From NCBI GenBank assembly GCA_011634665.1, contig WAEK01000023.1, positions 1-64,000 on the forward strand: a stretch of 64,000 nucleotides of DNA, read 5' to 3'. Positions 46,761 through 58,954 of this stretch are shown here, in pieces. The notes under the pieces were generated by a model. The model ran no database searches. It saw only the letters and a list, made by a program, of their open reading frames with translations, and had not been told where the DNA came from. The DNA is from Mortierella sp. BCC40632. Taxonomy: Eukaryota; Mortierellomycota; Mortierellomycetes; Mortierellales; Mortierellaceae. The translations under genes and the position numbers were made by a program. Numbering within the stretch: the stretch's first letter is position 1; every line of letters starts with the position of its first letter.

Positions 46761-49700
46761 ATGGATCGCTCGCGGTCAGCCCATCGGCCTGTGCCGCCCG
46801 AGTGCCTCGAGCGCATCGTTTTTCACGCCTCCCATGACCACCGCCTGCTCGCTACACTGATGCGAGTCAACACCACACTGTTCTGTATGGCGGCCCCGTA
46901 CCTGTATCGCGCACCCTTTCACTTTGTCGTCGGCGACGAGTTTCTTTTTGACTGGGACACTGAGAGCTGGACCACTCACTTGCGTGAGGTGCGTTTAGCA
47001 AAGCTGTTGCTTCTCTACCTCTGCTGTTCAGAATCCGTCCAGGACCTGATGGTCGGTTCCAGAGATCACCTTCTGTTCCGTTCAACTCTGCGCGCACGAC
47101 TTGGTCCCTCACGGATTTTACGACTCGCCACCCCCGACCAGGACCGCACCGGCCTGACCGCCAGGAACCGCGTGAGACCAAAGTCATTCAGTCTTCGGTT
47201 ACAGGGTGGGCGCCATGACCTTGACAATAACAGTAACATCAGCAGCAGCAGCAGCAGCACCGGCGATAATAATGCTTTTACCGCTGCAGCCGCCTCGGCA
47301 TCGTCTCCTTCGCTCAATAGAACCTGGAGGCGATCCTCTGTCGATAGCACTTCACTCAAACCACTCCTGAGTCGACCAGATCCGATTGACTCGATCCCAA
47401 CACTGCTCGAGACGCTGCTTCGGCCGCACTTTCGGCCACAGGACGACACAACTGACCCCACCGCCTCAACCTCTGGACCATTTGCCACACCTTCCGTACC
47501 ACCACCACCACCACCACCACCACCACCGACCGCTCGGTCCTTTTTGTCTCGTCTTAGGGCCTCGACCCTGACCAGCAATAACAGCAATAGTAATGCTGGT
47601 CTCAACAACAATAGCAGCAATAGCAATAGCGCCGACCCGGTCTCAGAACAGATTGAGTCGACACCTCGTCCTGCCAACCCCTGGGCACCTTCTGTCAATT
47701 ACCTCGAGTATGTCGAACATCTGAACCTGGACAGCTTTGTACAGACGGCACTCCGGATTCTGTTTTCGTCCTCGTCCTCGTTTGCTCCGACTCCTGCTAT
47801 GGCCACGGCCACTCCCTTCCTGTCCAGGACAGAGTTTCTCAAGCCAACAGCGATCCCGCGCGGGAGCCGGCTCACTTCCGAACGTCACTTCATCGAACGT
47901 GTATTGCTCCGCTCCACCGCCTCGCATCTTACCACGCTCTCACTCTCGGTCGCCGTCTTTACACGGATCCAGCGGGATCTCATGGAACATCTAGTCCTGC
48001 CACCGACAACGTCCAAACGATCACTCCGACGTACTGCCTATTCGTGCGAGGCTCTGTCCCAGGCTGCTTCCTCTTCAGCTTCAACTTCGACCTCGGCCTC
48101 TACCTCATCTGCGCCTCTTCCGTGCTCGACTACGACAGAAGCAGGACCAGGCTCGCCCTTATCGCAGCTTCGTCGGCTCAATCTCTCTGGACTACGTGGA
48201 GATGTCCGTGTAAAAACGCTCAAGGCGATTCAGTGGTTTGTTCGGCGCCACAAGACAGTCTACCCCGGGAAATTACGAGAGATCGCCTTTGAAGGGCCTG
48301 GAGACATGCCCGTGAACCGCCGCCGGCACCGTCGTCGGAATGCAAACCATGGATTGACCCAGACGGCATTGGGGAATAGCATTCACCATATGATCGGCAT
48401 GGATGAGGAACTGGAGGATTTGGAGCAGGAGGTGGAAGAAGGTCAGGAAGCCGACGGCGTAGAAGACGGTCAGGCACTGGATGAGGCAGAGGACGAGCAG
48501 GTCGGAGTTGCAGGCCACGGCCATGGTCATGCCAATGGGATGGCTCAGGATGCAGATGCAGCAGCAGCGGCAGCAGCAGATATCAGCACGTTCGACGCTT
48601 CCACCTTTCACTTGAATCTCCACCACCTTATCTTTCAATACCATCCCGAGGGACCAAGCCTGGATGATTTTATGAGTATCCTTGCTCAACTCCGTGGTCA
48701 GCTCGAGGTGGTAGATCTGTCCAAATGGTCTTGGAATGTCATCACTCAGGATGGACTCGACTTGATCCCTTCAGAACATCTGACTGTCCTCCTCTTCCAT
48801 CCCAGAACAACTATCCAAACGTCCGCTCCCGTAGCTGCACCTGCAGGAATTATTGGCAGTAGTTTTGGATTCGGTCATGGTCATGGTCATGGCAACAATA
48901 CCAACAACAGCAACAACAGTCAAAACAGCAATGGCGGCAGCAATTGGATCAGGAGGCAATTCCCCTCCCTAAAGGAACTCAAAGTCCAGACATACAATTC
49001 TGGAATGTTGACGCCTAACTTGGACAGCGATCTGGAAGATGACAATGACAGTGACGATGACAAAGAGAGGGACACAGCCCTTGTCACCAAGAGTAGACTA
49101 TCTTACTTGCTCCCCCCGCCAGGTCTTTTGCATCAAGGTCGGTCTCTGCTCGAGGAGGAGGTGCAGCCAGAGACCGGTCGAGTCTCCAAGCAGAGGATGC
49201 GCCTCGAGTCCCTGACCGTGTGTGGTTCTATCCATGACGTTTTGCCGACAACTCGGGATGCGATCGCAGCCATGTCCAAGACTCTGCAAACAATTGACCT
49301 GAAAGCACATCTGGATGGACGGTTCCTCTCAGAGGATGGTATTCGACAGCTCCTCGACTGGTCTATGGTCTTTTCACCAAACCCATCGACATGGCCCATG
49401 GCCTCGACCCTGTTGACTCGGTCTGCAGGAACCCCCTTGCCTAATCTGACGACATTACGGCTAAGCGGCCATGCGGCGTTGACATTTAATGCACCTCAAT
49501 TGTTGGAGACTTGTCCGAGTCTGAGAGTATTTTCACTCGCAATTATGAATCATACGAGCTCGAGTTTTTTGACCAATGATCAAGCTCGTGTACTTGTCCG
49601 ATTTATGGACCCAATTCGTGAATCAGAGCTCACTGGAAACATGTCAGATACCACACTCTCCATCCCGAGCTATCGACTCTCGACTTTGGAACTCGATGGA

Positions 49701-50711
49701 CCATGGGTTCTTTGGGAAACAGATCTGGAACTGATTGGACAACGACTCCGGAATTTGACCAAGTTGTCATTGGTTGGTTGTCGACTCGGTCGATTATCCT
49801 CTGCTCGGTCAAGGTCTACGTCTGCATGGGGGGTGCCGATCTCATCCCTCTACCCAGCCCCTAGCCAAGATGGGAGAGTGACCTTTCATTATCCTCCTCG
49901 GCCTCATCCTGGTCTGGAAAAGCCCTCAGTCCGGGTCTGTGACTCGATGGGTCGAGCAGTGATCGAGTTGGTGGAAGAGCTCAAAACGACACTTCAAGAG
50001 CTAAGGATCCATCGAAGTGGATTGGATGAGGTCGTCGTGTCGAGTGGTCGAAGTTCCTCGGAAAGTAGTAGTTTCCAAGACCCATCAAGTCCTCCTCTTT
50101 CACCTCAGCCACAACGACCCCGACATGATCGGGCCCGCGCCACCTCAGTATGTATTGCAGCCTTGGCAGAACCGATAGAAGAGAAGGATATGGACATGGA
50201 CAGATTGCAACCACCAGCCCGTGTTCTGCGACGAGCTACAAGCCATGAAGCTCTCGATTGGGTAAACCAGGGCAGTGAGCTATCGGGCCAGGCAGCTATT
50301 GAGGAAGCGGCCGAAATTCGATCCAGGCAATCAACGCTTGGACCTAACCTGTCCTCCACACGCGAGAGTGTCCTAGCTTTCAAACAATGGTTCCCAACGG
50401 TCAAACTTGTGATTCAGGAACAACAGCGTCAACACAGTTATGTGGTGGCCCCTTCTGTCGAGACATTGCGTCGTCTTCGAGATCGGATTCCATCCATGCC
50501 TCGAGGGTTCTTGCCTCAGATGCCTACTCTATTCCAAAATGGGCCTTCTCTGCCTTCTTTCCGGACTTGGAGCAGTGGTAGTGGTGGTAATAGCAATGGT
50601 ACCAGGAACAGTGCATACTATGGTTATCGCCCACAAGGACCACTGCAGGCTTTGACCTGGGCGGCACGCAAGACGGGAGCAGCTCTCTTTGGAAGGTCGA
50701 ACAAGATGTGA
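46761..50711 (+). CDS. large F-box-like protein with degenerate LRRs
   Basis: A single exon encodes 1316 residues from the preferred ATG at 46761; an earlier in-frame ATG (46464) would add a poly-Leu leader. Residues about 9-60 resemble a fungal F-box-like start (VPPECLERIVFHAS..., then LLATLMRVNTTLFCMAAPYLYR). The middle has Ser/Asn, Pro and Ala/Gly tracts. Degenerate leucine-rich segments occur around 550-760 and 890-1120 (for example LRRLNLSGLRGDVR, LTKLSLVGCRLG). F-box proteins recruit substrates to SCF ubiquitin ligases; the LRRs would be the binding face. The gene is convergent with the kelch gene. The F-box itself is weak, so the assignment is tentative. Confidence 0.7.
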   Translation: MDRSRSAHRPVPPECLERIVFHASHDHRLLATLMRVNTTLFCMAAPYLYRAPFHFVVGDEFLFDWDTESWTTHLREVRLAKLLLLYLCCSESVQDLMVGSRDHLLFRSTLRARLGPSRILRLATPDQDRTGLTARNRVRPKSFSLRLQGGRHDLDNNSNISSSSSSTGDNNAFTAAAASASSPSLNRTWRRSSVDSTSLKPLLSRPDPIDSIPTLLETLLRPHFRPQDDTTDPTASTSGPFATPSVPPPPPPPPPPTARSFLSRLRASTLTSNNSNSNAGLNNNSSNSNSADPVSEQIESTPRPANPWAPSVNYLEYVEHLNLDSFVQTALRILFSSSSSFAPTPAMATATPFLSRTEFLKPTAIPRGSRLTSERHFIERVLLRSTASHLTTLSLSVAVFTRIQRDLMEHLVLPPTTSKRSLRRTAYSCEALSQAASSSASTSTSASTSSAPLPCSTTTEAGPGSPLSQLRRLNLSGLRGDVRVKTLKAIQWFVRRHKTVYPGKLREIAFEGPGDMPVNRRRHRRRNANHGLTQTALGNSIHHMIGMDEELEDLEQEVEEGQEADGVEDGQALDEAEDEQVGVAGHGHGHANGMAQDADAAAAAAADISTFDASTFHLNLHHLIFQYHPEGPSLDDFMSILAQLRGQLEVVDLSKWSWNVITQDGLDLIPSEHLTVLLFHPRTTIQTSAPVAAPAGIIGSSFGFGHGHGHGNNTNNSNNSQNSNGGSNWIRRQFPSLKELKVQTYNSGMLTPNLDSDLEDDNDSDDDKERDTALVTKSRLSYLLPPPGLLHQGRSLLEEEVQPETGRVSKQRMRLESLTVCGSIHDVLPTTRDAIAAMSKTLQTIDLKAHLDGRFLSEDGIRQLLDWSMVFSPNPSTWPMASTLLTRSAGTPLPNLTTLRLSGHAALTFNAPQLLETCPSLRVFSLAIMNHTSSSFLTNDQARVLVRFMDPIRESELTGNMSDTTLSIPSYRLSTLELDGPWVLWETDLELIGQRLRNLTKLSLVGCRLGRLSSARSRSTSAWGVPISSLYPAPSQDGRVTFHYPPRPHPGLEKPSVRVCDSMGRAVIELVEELKTTLQELRIHRSGLDEVVVSSGRSSSESSSFQDPSSPPLSPQPQRPRHDRARATSVCIAALAEPIEEKDMDMDRLQPPARVLRRATSHEALDWVNQGSELSGQAAIEEAAEIRSRQSTLGPNLSSTRESVLAFKQWFPTVKLVIQEQQRQHSYVVAPSVETLRRLRDRIPSMPRGFLPQMPTLFQNGPSLPSFRTWSSGSGGNSNGTRNSAYYGYRPQGPLQALTWAARKTGAALFGRSNKM

Positions 50712-50957
50712 AAAGTCATATGAAAATACAAAAAAAAAAAAAAAAAAAAAAAAAAAAAGCAGTTCTGTTAGATATTAGTCTACAAATGATACCCCTTCAC
50801 TCCCCACCCCCCTCTCACCCCTCTCTTTTCCCCTCTATGTATTAAACGAGCCGATAATTTCCTTTCCATTGTGATGCATAACAATGGGCGATGCTTAAGT
50901 CATGATTATTTCGTTACATGTTTATTTGTGGAGAATGTAAGAGGTGCGGAGAGGAGG

Positions 50958-50988
<31 letters not shown>

Positions 50989-51061
50989 GGTTCTAAAAGA
51001 GAGAGAGTAGAGAGTATCGCTTCGTTACAAGTCTCTCTCTCTCTCTCTCTCCATAGAACCG

Positions 51062-51133
<72 letters not shown>

Positions 51134-51224
51134 CGCGTGGGAAGGAAACAAAAAGAAAAGCAAGAAAATGGGAGGAAAGGAAAGAAAAAGAGATTTCCTA
51201 GACAAACATGGGCAACTTGTTTTC
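50712..51224. other. convergent 3' intergenic region with homopolymers and a long GA run
   Basis: A poly(A) run of about 29 bases starts near 50730, a poly(T) run of about 25 bases near 50959, and a GA run of about 63 bases spans 51068-51131. No gene. Confidence 0.7.
51068..51131. repeat. GA microsatellite, longest in the window
   Basis: About 64 bases of uninterrupted GA between the convergent F-box and kelch genes. Confidence 0.95.
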
Positions 51225-54113
51225 TTAACGACGCGCCTGACCATTTGGCCAGAAAGACTTCTTCTTGTTGTTACGTGGCGCCGCCGTTCGGGCAAGAGCT
51301 TCGGCCAATTGCGACTGGTATAAGGTATTCTTTCTCTCGGGACTTCGTGCCATCTCATGCTCTGACTTCTCTCCACTCTCACTTTCTGGTCCAGACTGGG
51401 CTAGGGCCGATACTGCAGCTTGAGAGGCTAGAGGCGAAGAGGACGCAACGTTGACGGTCGGTATTGGGTATCCACGTCCATATTGGGGCTGTTGTGCAAG
51501 GGGCGCATGGGGTGATTGACTACTGGGCTGCTGTGAATACTGCTGCTGTTGTCGAAGGTGTCGGTTCTGGGGCAAGTCTAGAGTTGAGCTCTCGACAGGA
51601 ACCTTGTATGTCGGTCCATCTTCAGGACCAATACCATACTCCTGAATTGGCATCAGCGATGTCGGCGCAGGACCAAACGGTGGCGTCTGGATCGCTGTCG
51701 ACGCGTTCGACGACTGGAGCGAGTGTGGTCGTCTCAGCGGGGCCATACTTGAGTTGGAGCCACTTACACCCGTGGCAGCAGTAGAGACAGCAGAGAAGGA
51801 AGGCGAAACAACAGAGGAATTGGCAGTCTGACTGAAACGCCTTGAATCATCGTCGTTGCCGTAGGACATGTACGAGCCCCGCTGACCATACATGGGGTGC
51901 GAGGCGCCAGGTCGAGATGACGAGGCCAGATGCTCGGCTGCCAGCAGCGCTGCGGGGTCGACGTCGACAGAACGGTGCAGTTGGCGTTGGTTACGACGGT
52001 CCAATGGGACATCATAGTCATCAAAATCATCGTCTTGTTGGAACTGACGACCATTGGCCGTGACAGGTGAAGACGACTCGGATGAAATGGACTCGGCCGC
52101 GGTGAGCAAACCCTCGGCTCGACGGGGGCGTGGTGGGACCGACGAAGTCTGCGACCGGTGTGAGGTGCCCTTGTGCTCGTGATCGCTCATAGCCACGCTC
52201 ATGACTTTTTGATGGTTGTCGTTCCTGGATGGATGCCATTCCCTAAATGTCTGCTGTTTACGACGTCGGTAACAGATAAAGAAAATAACACCAGCAAGCA
52301 ACAGCACAACTGAGCCGGCAACAGCGCCAATAATCACGGGCAGAGATGACTTGCTAGAGCCATTATTGCCATTGTTGTTGTTACCGTTGTTGCCATTGTT
52401 GCCAGTGTTGCCATTGTTGCCAGTATTGCCGTTGCCATTATTACCATTGTTGCCCTTGTCTGGGTTGAGAGCAATATACTCGGGCGAAGGTGAATAGTTA
52501 TTGACCCAGGTGCTGGTGGCAATATTAAAGATATGAAGGCCATTAGCGGCAGGCGGGGTTCCTTGGAGGACTGTGAAGCCGCCCCAGAGAATAAAGTAGT
52601 CCCCAGCGATCGTACAGGCGGCATAACCGACAGCGGGCCCGCCCGTGGTCGCGCCAACCTTCCATGTTCCTGTGGCGGTGTCGAGGATGTTGAGGTCTGC
52701 CAGAGTCGCTCCACTACCAGTCTCTGTGCTGAAGCCACCATACATAACGACCTTGGAGCCATCTGTGTCTAGACTCGGCAATGGTGAGGATGGCTGTTAG
52801 TTACTGTTGTTGTCTGTTGTTATGTTTTTATTTTGCTTTTGTGCATGTCGGCGAATAACGAATAACGGGCACTTACTTGAGGCAACACATGGGTACATGC
52901 GGCCCGCGGGGGCGGCGGTAAGAGTCTACGTGCCAAGGCACAGACCCGTGAGCAAAAGTTAAGAGCAATAGTACATAAAAAAATTGAAGATTGGAGTTGT
53001 GCAAGTCAAGAGAGAGAGAGAGAGAAAAAGAGTCGTATTGAGAATCGAGTCGAGCCAAATCAAGAGAGAAGGACCGAGTGGGGTTGAAAGAAAGAGAGAG
53101 AAAAAAAAAAAGGAAGAGAGAAAGAGAAAGAGAAAAAAAATTGGTCAGGTCAGAACGAAAGTGTTGAGGCAAGAGAAAGTGTTGAGGCAAAGAGAAAATA
53201 CGGGTCCCGCTATTTTTACAGGCTCTCGTTGGATAATTGTCCGAGACGAGGAGCGGCCTCTCTTTCTCTCTTTTCTGTCCCTCTTCCCCTCTCGTAAAGC
53301 AAGAAGAAAAATAAGTCTTACCAGCTGGCTCCAAGCGCCATTGCTGAAGATCCGCGTCATCCCAGGGTTGACAAGAGACTTGGACTTCCCTGTTGCCGTT
53401 CCGTTGGTTGTGAATGATCCCGCAAAGACCGCTAGTCCTGGGCTGCTTGGGCCTTTGCCCACATAGCCAACAGCACCGCCCTGAAGAAACAACAGGTCTG
53501 GGAATTCGATAGGCGTTTCGCTGATTGTGCCAGTCTTGGAGCGAAAAATGTTGAGGGCGTTCGAGGTCGTCGACCCCAAGTTGCCATAATTGCCACCCAG
53601 GAACATGTACTCGTCTGACACTGGGTTGAGCGCTCCCTGGAAGTCTCGCCGGTCTGGAGTCGTGATTTCCTTTGGGGTTGTGCCTGCATCCCAGGTGTCA
53701 GTGTCGATCGAGTATTTGTTGACGAACTGGGGTGGAGCCTTGGGTGTGCCCGTGTTGCGACCGAAGAGGTAGAGTGATTTGTTATCAGTGCTGTGGGTCA
53801 TGACATGGTATGAGTTGGAGAAGGGACTGGGTGTCAGTTGGATCCAGACGGGGGTATCGACTGTCCAGCTACGAGTCAGGTCCAACGCATAAAGCTGTCC
53901 TGAAACGTCTGCTGTCGAGCGCTCGCCGCCGTGGATGTAGAATCGGCCGTTGGCCTGAGTGTAGGCGAGCGAACCGGTGATGATGGGTGGTGGTTTTTGG
54001 CCGTATGTTGGGAGGATGAGCGCAGTGCTGAGGACGAGGAGCGAAGCGAGTGAGAGTGAGAACGGGAACGAGGCCGAGGCGGATGAGGCCGGGCGCCGGC
54101 GCCGTAGGGTCAT
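51225..54113 (-). CDS. kelch-repeat single-pass membrane protein
   Basis: Three exons (54113-53322, 52925-52877, 52768-51225) join in phase to 794 residues; the middle exon is only 49 bases. A signal peptide (about 1-40, ending YGQ) is followed by kelch-type beta-propeller repeats (about 45-375; RFYIHGG, KSLYLFG, EYMFLGGNYG, VVMYGGF, YFILWGG). An Asn/Gly-rich stalk (385-417), one membrane helix (423-446) ending in YRRRKQQ, and a Ser/Gln/Pro-rich tail of about 345 residues follow. The topology is that of an extracellular propeller with a cytosolic tail, suggesting a surface sensor or adhesion role. The ligand is unknown. Purine-rich DNA near 54281-54305 is pyrimidine-rich on the coding strand. 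Confidence 0.87.
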
Positions 54114-54981
54114 GATGTGGGAGTGTGTGTATGAGGAAACAAGGAAGAGATTAAGGTAAAGCGGGGCCTGAGAGTGGAGGCGAGGGTGGAGGCGAGTATG
54201 GAAGTGGCGAGCAGAGAGACGAGTGGAGGAGTGAGAGGATGGGAGCACCCCATAGAGAAGAAAGGAGGAGATGGAGCAAAAGGAAAGAAAGAAAGAGAGA
54301 AGGAGACACAGCAGCTCGCAAAGGGCAACCTGCACGGCGGGCCCACTCCCTTCCCCCCAGCCCCACTCGTCCTGTTCTCTTCTTCCTTCTCTCCCAGGGC
54401 AGACAACTCCACCGCAGACCAACATCGGCGCTGCAGGCAAATGCAATCACATCCGACAGACCGCGGTGAGCATGAATCCCAAGGAGAGAGCCATCCGTCG
54501 CCCTTTTCTTGTTTTCCTCGTCTGCCTCGCAGCTCATCCTCCAGAGTGTCACACAGGCGTTGTGAGCATCGTTGCAGTGGACTGGGTGTCTGCAGTCAAT
54601 GGCTCCATCTTTTGCTCCCACCTGCATGCCTAGATACCCAGGGCCCCTCTCCTTCTCTTGCTGCCTGGGCCGGTGCCCCCTCCACCCGCCAAGTCTGAGA
54701 CGACATGGGAGAGTGATGTGGGAAACCGAACGGTCATTCAGGCACAAACAGGCGAGAAAGGCGACCCCTCGCCCCTCGCCCCTCGCCCCCAACCCAAGAA
54801 CTCCGAGATCATCCAACCCTAGGATCACCACAGCAGCAGTCAAGAGTCGACCACAGGCCAGGCAAGACAGTGATGACAAGTAGCCTTAATGTCTTCAAAC
54901 CGCAGCAGCATCCACGTTTCCGCCGGATTGGGTAGGGCGGTCAAGGCCACAGTGGGACCCCTCTCCTCTTTCTCCTCTTCC

Positions 54982-55017
<36 letters not shown>

Positions 55018-55671
55018 TCTCCTCTCCTCGCGCTTCTCAGGGACAGCACTCGTCCTCGAACGAACCCGCCGAGGAGAGAGAGAGAAAATTCAGTTGCGCC
55101 CTTTCCTTCCCAGCTCGCTCGGACTGGAAAGAAGAGCGGCTCTTTTAGTCGACCCAGAGATATCAATCGGCGCGGAAGGGATACACGAGGGCTCTTGCTC
55201 TCAAGCGTCTTGTGCACTCTCGAATCTACCACTGGATCCCTCGCCCAATTCGTTCTTTCTCTCTCTTATCCAATACCACCTCCCCAGCGGGGCAAATTGG
55301 ACCGCGCTTAGGCGACCACCGTGCTTAATTAACGACTCACAGTATTATTGTTTCTCTCGTCATCCCCTAGTCCTGAACAGACCTCATTTCAACCATCCGC
55401 ATATTCTTCCCATGGTTTGGACATTGGTATGGTGTTTTCCCGCTTTTTTTAAATAAATTTTATAACTCGCTTTCTCTCTTTAACCAGCAGGTCAAGGATG
55501 AAGGTAATGGTTACATGGAATGACAAATTAGTTGTAGTATGAGTGGGGGGGGGGGGGATATCTTACAGAGTCGGGTGGTTCACTAGACCACATCTCTTCT
55601 TGTACACACACCACAGGCCCATTCCAAGCTGACGAGCTGTGGACACGGACCACACACGGTCCAATGTTTGT
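54114..55671. other. intergenic between kelch and ABC transporter genes
   Basis: Contains the kelch promoter, a poly(T) run (about 54988-55013) and a poly(G) run near 55546-55558. No supported gene. Confidence 0.5.
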
Positions 55672-58600
55672 CTACTTGCGTTCCTTGAGACGGAAGTTGA
55701 CAAAGCCCCAGAAGGCAAAGATGAATAGAATGTTGAATCCGATCAACACAATCATATTCTTCCAGTATCCTCCCAGGTCGAATCCAAACAACTTTTGGAG
55801 AATCAGTGAACCGGGCACATTGAAGGCCACACCCTGGATATTGTCAATCAACTTGGACGTTGCAACCTCGTTTACAGCAAGGGCCTCGAATCCATACTTG
55901 AACATGGACAGGTACTGGATCCAAGTCAGTGCAGCTGGGATCTTGCCTTGATTGATCATGAATCCACCAAACAACATCATAAACAACATCACAATCGACG
56001 AGGCCAGCGAGGCCACACCCGTGGTTCGGACACCTGCGGCAATCACCAAACAGAACATAGCGGTGGCCAGGTTGAAGAGGACAATGATCAACAAAAACTT
56101 GAAGAAAGTCTCGACCACAGGCGAAAGACCAATCATGAAGTACGAGATGCAGCCCATAAAGATTGAGGGGACAATCCGCAGGGGAATCAAATCAAAGAGG
56201 AGAGTCGAGATGACAAAAGGAAGGGGTGGATAGTAACCGTTCGAGCGCTCCTTGATAAACAGAGTCCGCGTGTCTGTGAAGGCACCTAGGGCCGAAATAC
56301 TGCTGAAACCGAGAAGGGCCAACATAAAGAACAGGGAACCGGCCCTGTTCTGGAATCCTCCCAGATCCATGGGTACACGGAAGTAAAGACCACCAATAAA
56401 GAGACCAAGGACGATCGACACTGCCAAATGGAGCACCAGCAACGACTTGTCACGGATCAACGTCTGGAAGTTGCGCTTCATCAACACTTGCAATTGCAAC
56501 AAGAAACTTGTTGGGTAGAGAGTCTTTTGCTTCTTGGCAGGGCCGACTTCGGGCAAGGAGACTGTCGACGAACCTGCAGAGTCTACATCCTCGACACGAA
56601 CAGAGGTTTCAAAGGAACGTTCATCCGAAATACGAGTAATCTCGCTGGCATTACCATTTCCGCTACCACCGCGACGCGACACCGCTCCAGAGACATGAGT
56701 CTGATGACCAGTAGCAAGATTTGCCTTTTCAGGCTCCTGTTCGACATAGCTCTTGGCCTTGGCCACCAGTTCCTGGTCCATAGCAATGTCCAAAAGATAA
56801 TCTGCAATGTTGTAGTTATTGGGGCAAACAAGACCACGGCGATTGAAGTAATCGGCAGCAGTAGCAGTAGGTCCAAAGTACAAAGCTTCACCCTTGCTCA
56901 CAACCAAGGTCTGGTCAAACATGAAAAAGATATCGGATCGAGGCTGGTGAATAGTCATGATAACCGTTGTCGTCTTGCTTTGAGCGAGCTTGCAGAGCTG
57001 CTGAACAACCATGTGGGCACTGTGCGAGTCCAGACCAGAGGTAGGTTCATCCAGGATCAAGATTGGAGGGCGTGTGATAAGTTCCAAAGCGATCGATACA
57101 CGGCGTTTCTCTCCTCCAGAGATACCACGAGCGGTGACATTGCCAATCCTGCGGTCCTTGCAATGCGTCAGTCCTAGCATCTCGATTACTTCTGAGACTC
57201 GCTCATGGATACGGTGAATTGGCATTCCTTCTGGCAGACGGAGCATGGCAGAAAAGAGGACAGCCTCCCAGACGGTCTGTGTAGGTGGCAGGGTATCCTC
57301 CTGGTCAACAAATCCAACCATCTGGCGGATCTCACTCTCGTGCACCTGTTTGCCATTCAAGAGGATATGACCGGAAACCTTGCCATCCTTGCGTTTTCCA
57401 GCCAAGATATCAACCAGGGTCGATTTACCAGCACCTGAGGGTCCCATGACCGCCAGGACGACACCAGCAGGAGCCGATCCCGAGATACCCTTCAAAATCT
57501 GAAGACCATCCCTGTTGAGGGTGTAACCGACATTTCGGAACTCGAGCGAGGCGGCTTCGGTATTGAGGACGTAGGGCGTGCAACGCATGATGATCTGGTT
57601 CCGGCGGGCGATCGAGCAGATGATAATCATGAAAAGGACAAGAGCACCGAGGATTGCGAGACAGGCAATGATACCGGGAGGCATCTTGGATTCTAGAAGT
57701 TGGAGCTCAGACTGCATCTCGGACTCGAAAACACACTCGCCAATGTCACAGTCCACCATCTTGAGACCCGTAGGGAAGAGGCCTGAAAGATCGTCAATGT
57801 AAAAGTCGCAGTCCTTGCTGTCGTGTGGGCAGGTGAGCGAGAAGGGTCCCTTGAGAATATTGATCGTGTCTCCAAGGGTAACAACGGGTCCTGGAATACC
57901 ACCACACATCAACGTGGGCGTCAAACATTTGCAGTGGAGGACAGGGCATTCCCACTTGGTACTGACAACACCCTTCAATTTCGTCGTGGAAATGGTACAA
58001 TCAGGGACAGTGCAGTAGAACTGTTCATCCTGGCCCAGCCAGAGCTGTGCGTTCACAGTCTTGTTCTTGACATCCAGATCCATCGTCAGTGTGTAGTTTC
58101 CAGGGAAGAATCCAGTCAGTTCGGGAGCACGAACCGCGCAGTTCATGAACGAATTGTAGAAGACCTCGGGCTTCTTGTTGCAGACCATTGCCTCGCTACC
58201 GAGGAAGGAGGTACGCGATGGTGGTTTGGACTGACATCCTTTGTCTGTCTGGCAGACTATTGGACATGATAGCAGTATATATATTTTTTTTTTTTTTTTT
58301 TTCAAAGAACAGCCACAGTCAGTAATGAGCGAGTATGTGTGTGCGTTTGTGTGTACACGAGTACATGTCTAAGCAAACCGTGTCCCTGGACAAACAGATG
58401 CAAGATGGCCCTGTTTGTCGTACAGCCACCACGGGCAAAACTAGGCCTCTATTTCTCAGGACCGATTGGTGATCACTCACCATTGCAGTTGAAGCCGCTG
58501 AATCCGTCATCGCACTTGTCGCAGGATTCACCCTTTTTGACTGTAGGCCGCTGCGTAGTGTCTGTCAGGGGAGAACCGCAAGCAAGCAGACTGCAGTCGT

Positions 58601-58954
58601 TGCCTCCGAATCCTGGCATACACTTGCAGGTCTTGCCCTGGCATTCACCATTGTTCAAACAGCCCTGTGAAGAGAAAAAAGGGTAGACGGCCATCCAAAC
58701 CGTTAGTGGGGTTTGTCCAATGAATTGAAGAAAAAGGAAGATTGGTGTGGTGGGTCCTGCGCAGGTGTTACCTTTGGCGAACTGGAGCAGTCGTATTCAG
58801 GAATACATGTTGGTGGAGACGTCGATGTCGGAGCTACGACTGTCGAAGTGGAGGAGGCAGTCTGCTGGGTTGTCGGGGTCGTCTGGGCAGAGACGAAGCC
58901 AGCAACAGCTAGCGCGGCCACGAACATGGGCAGTCTGCGCATGTTAAGCCGCAT
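55672..58954 (-). CDS. ABCG half-transporter with EGF-like region (ADP1-like)
   Basis: Three exons (58954-58772, 58664-58481, 58256-55672) give 983 residues. A signal peptide (about 1-23, FVSAQ) and a Thr/Ser-rich stretch precede a cysteine-rich EGF-like region encoded by exon 2 (GCLNNGECQGKTCKCMPGFGG) and a further cysteine-rich lumenal part. One membrane segment at 315-336 leads to the nucleotide-binding domain: Walker A GPSGAGKS (394-401), signature ISGGEKR (501-507), Walker B ILILDE (521-526) and the H-loop TIHQPRSD. The C-terminal half holds about six membrane helices. Yeast Adp1 has the same order. The transported substrate is unknown; a lipid or sterol is plausible for an ABCG protein. 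Confidence 0.92.
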
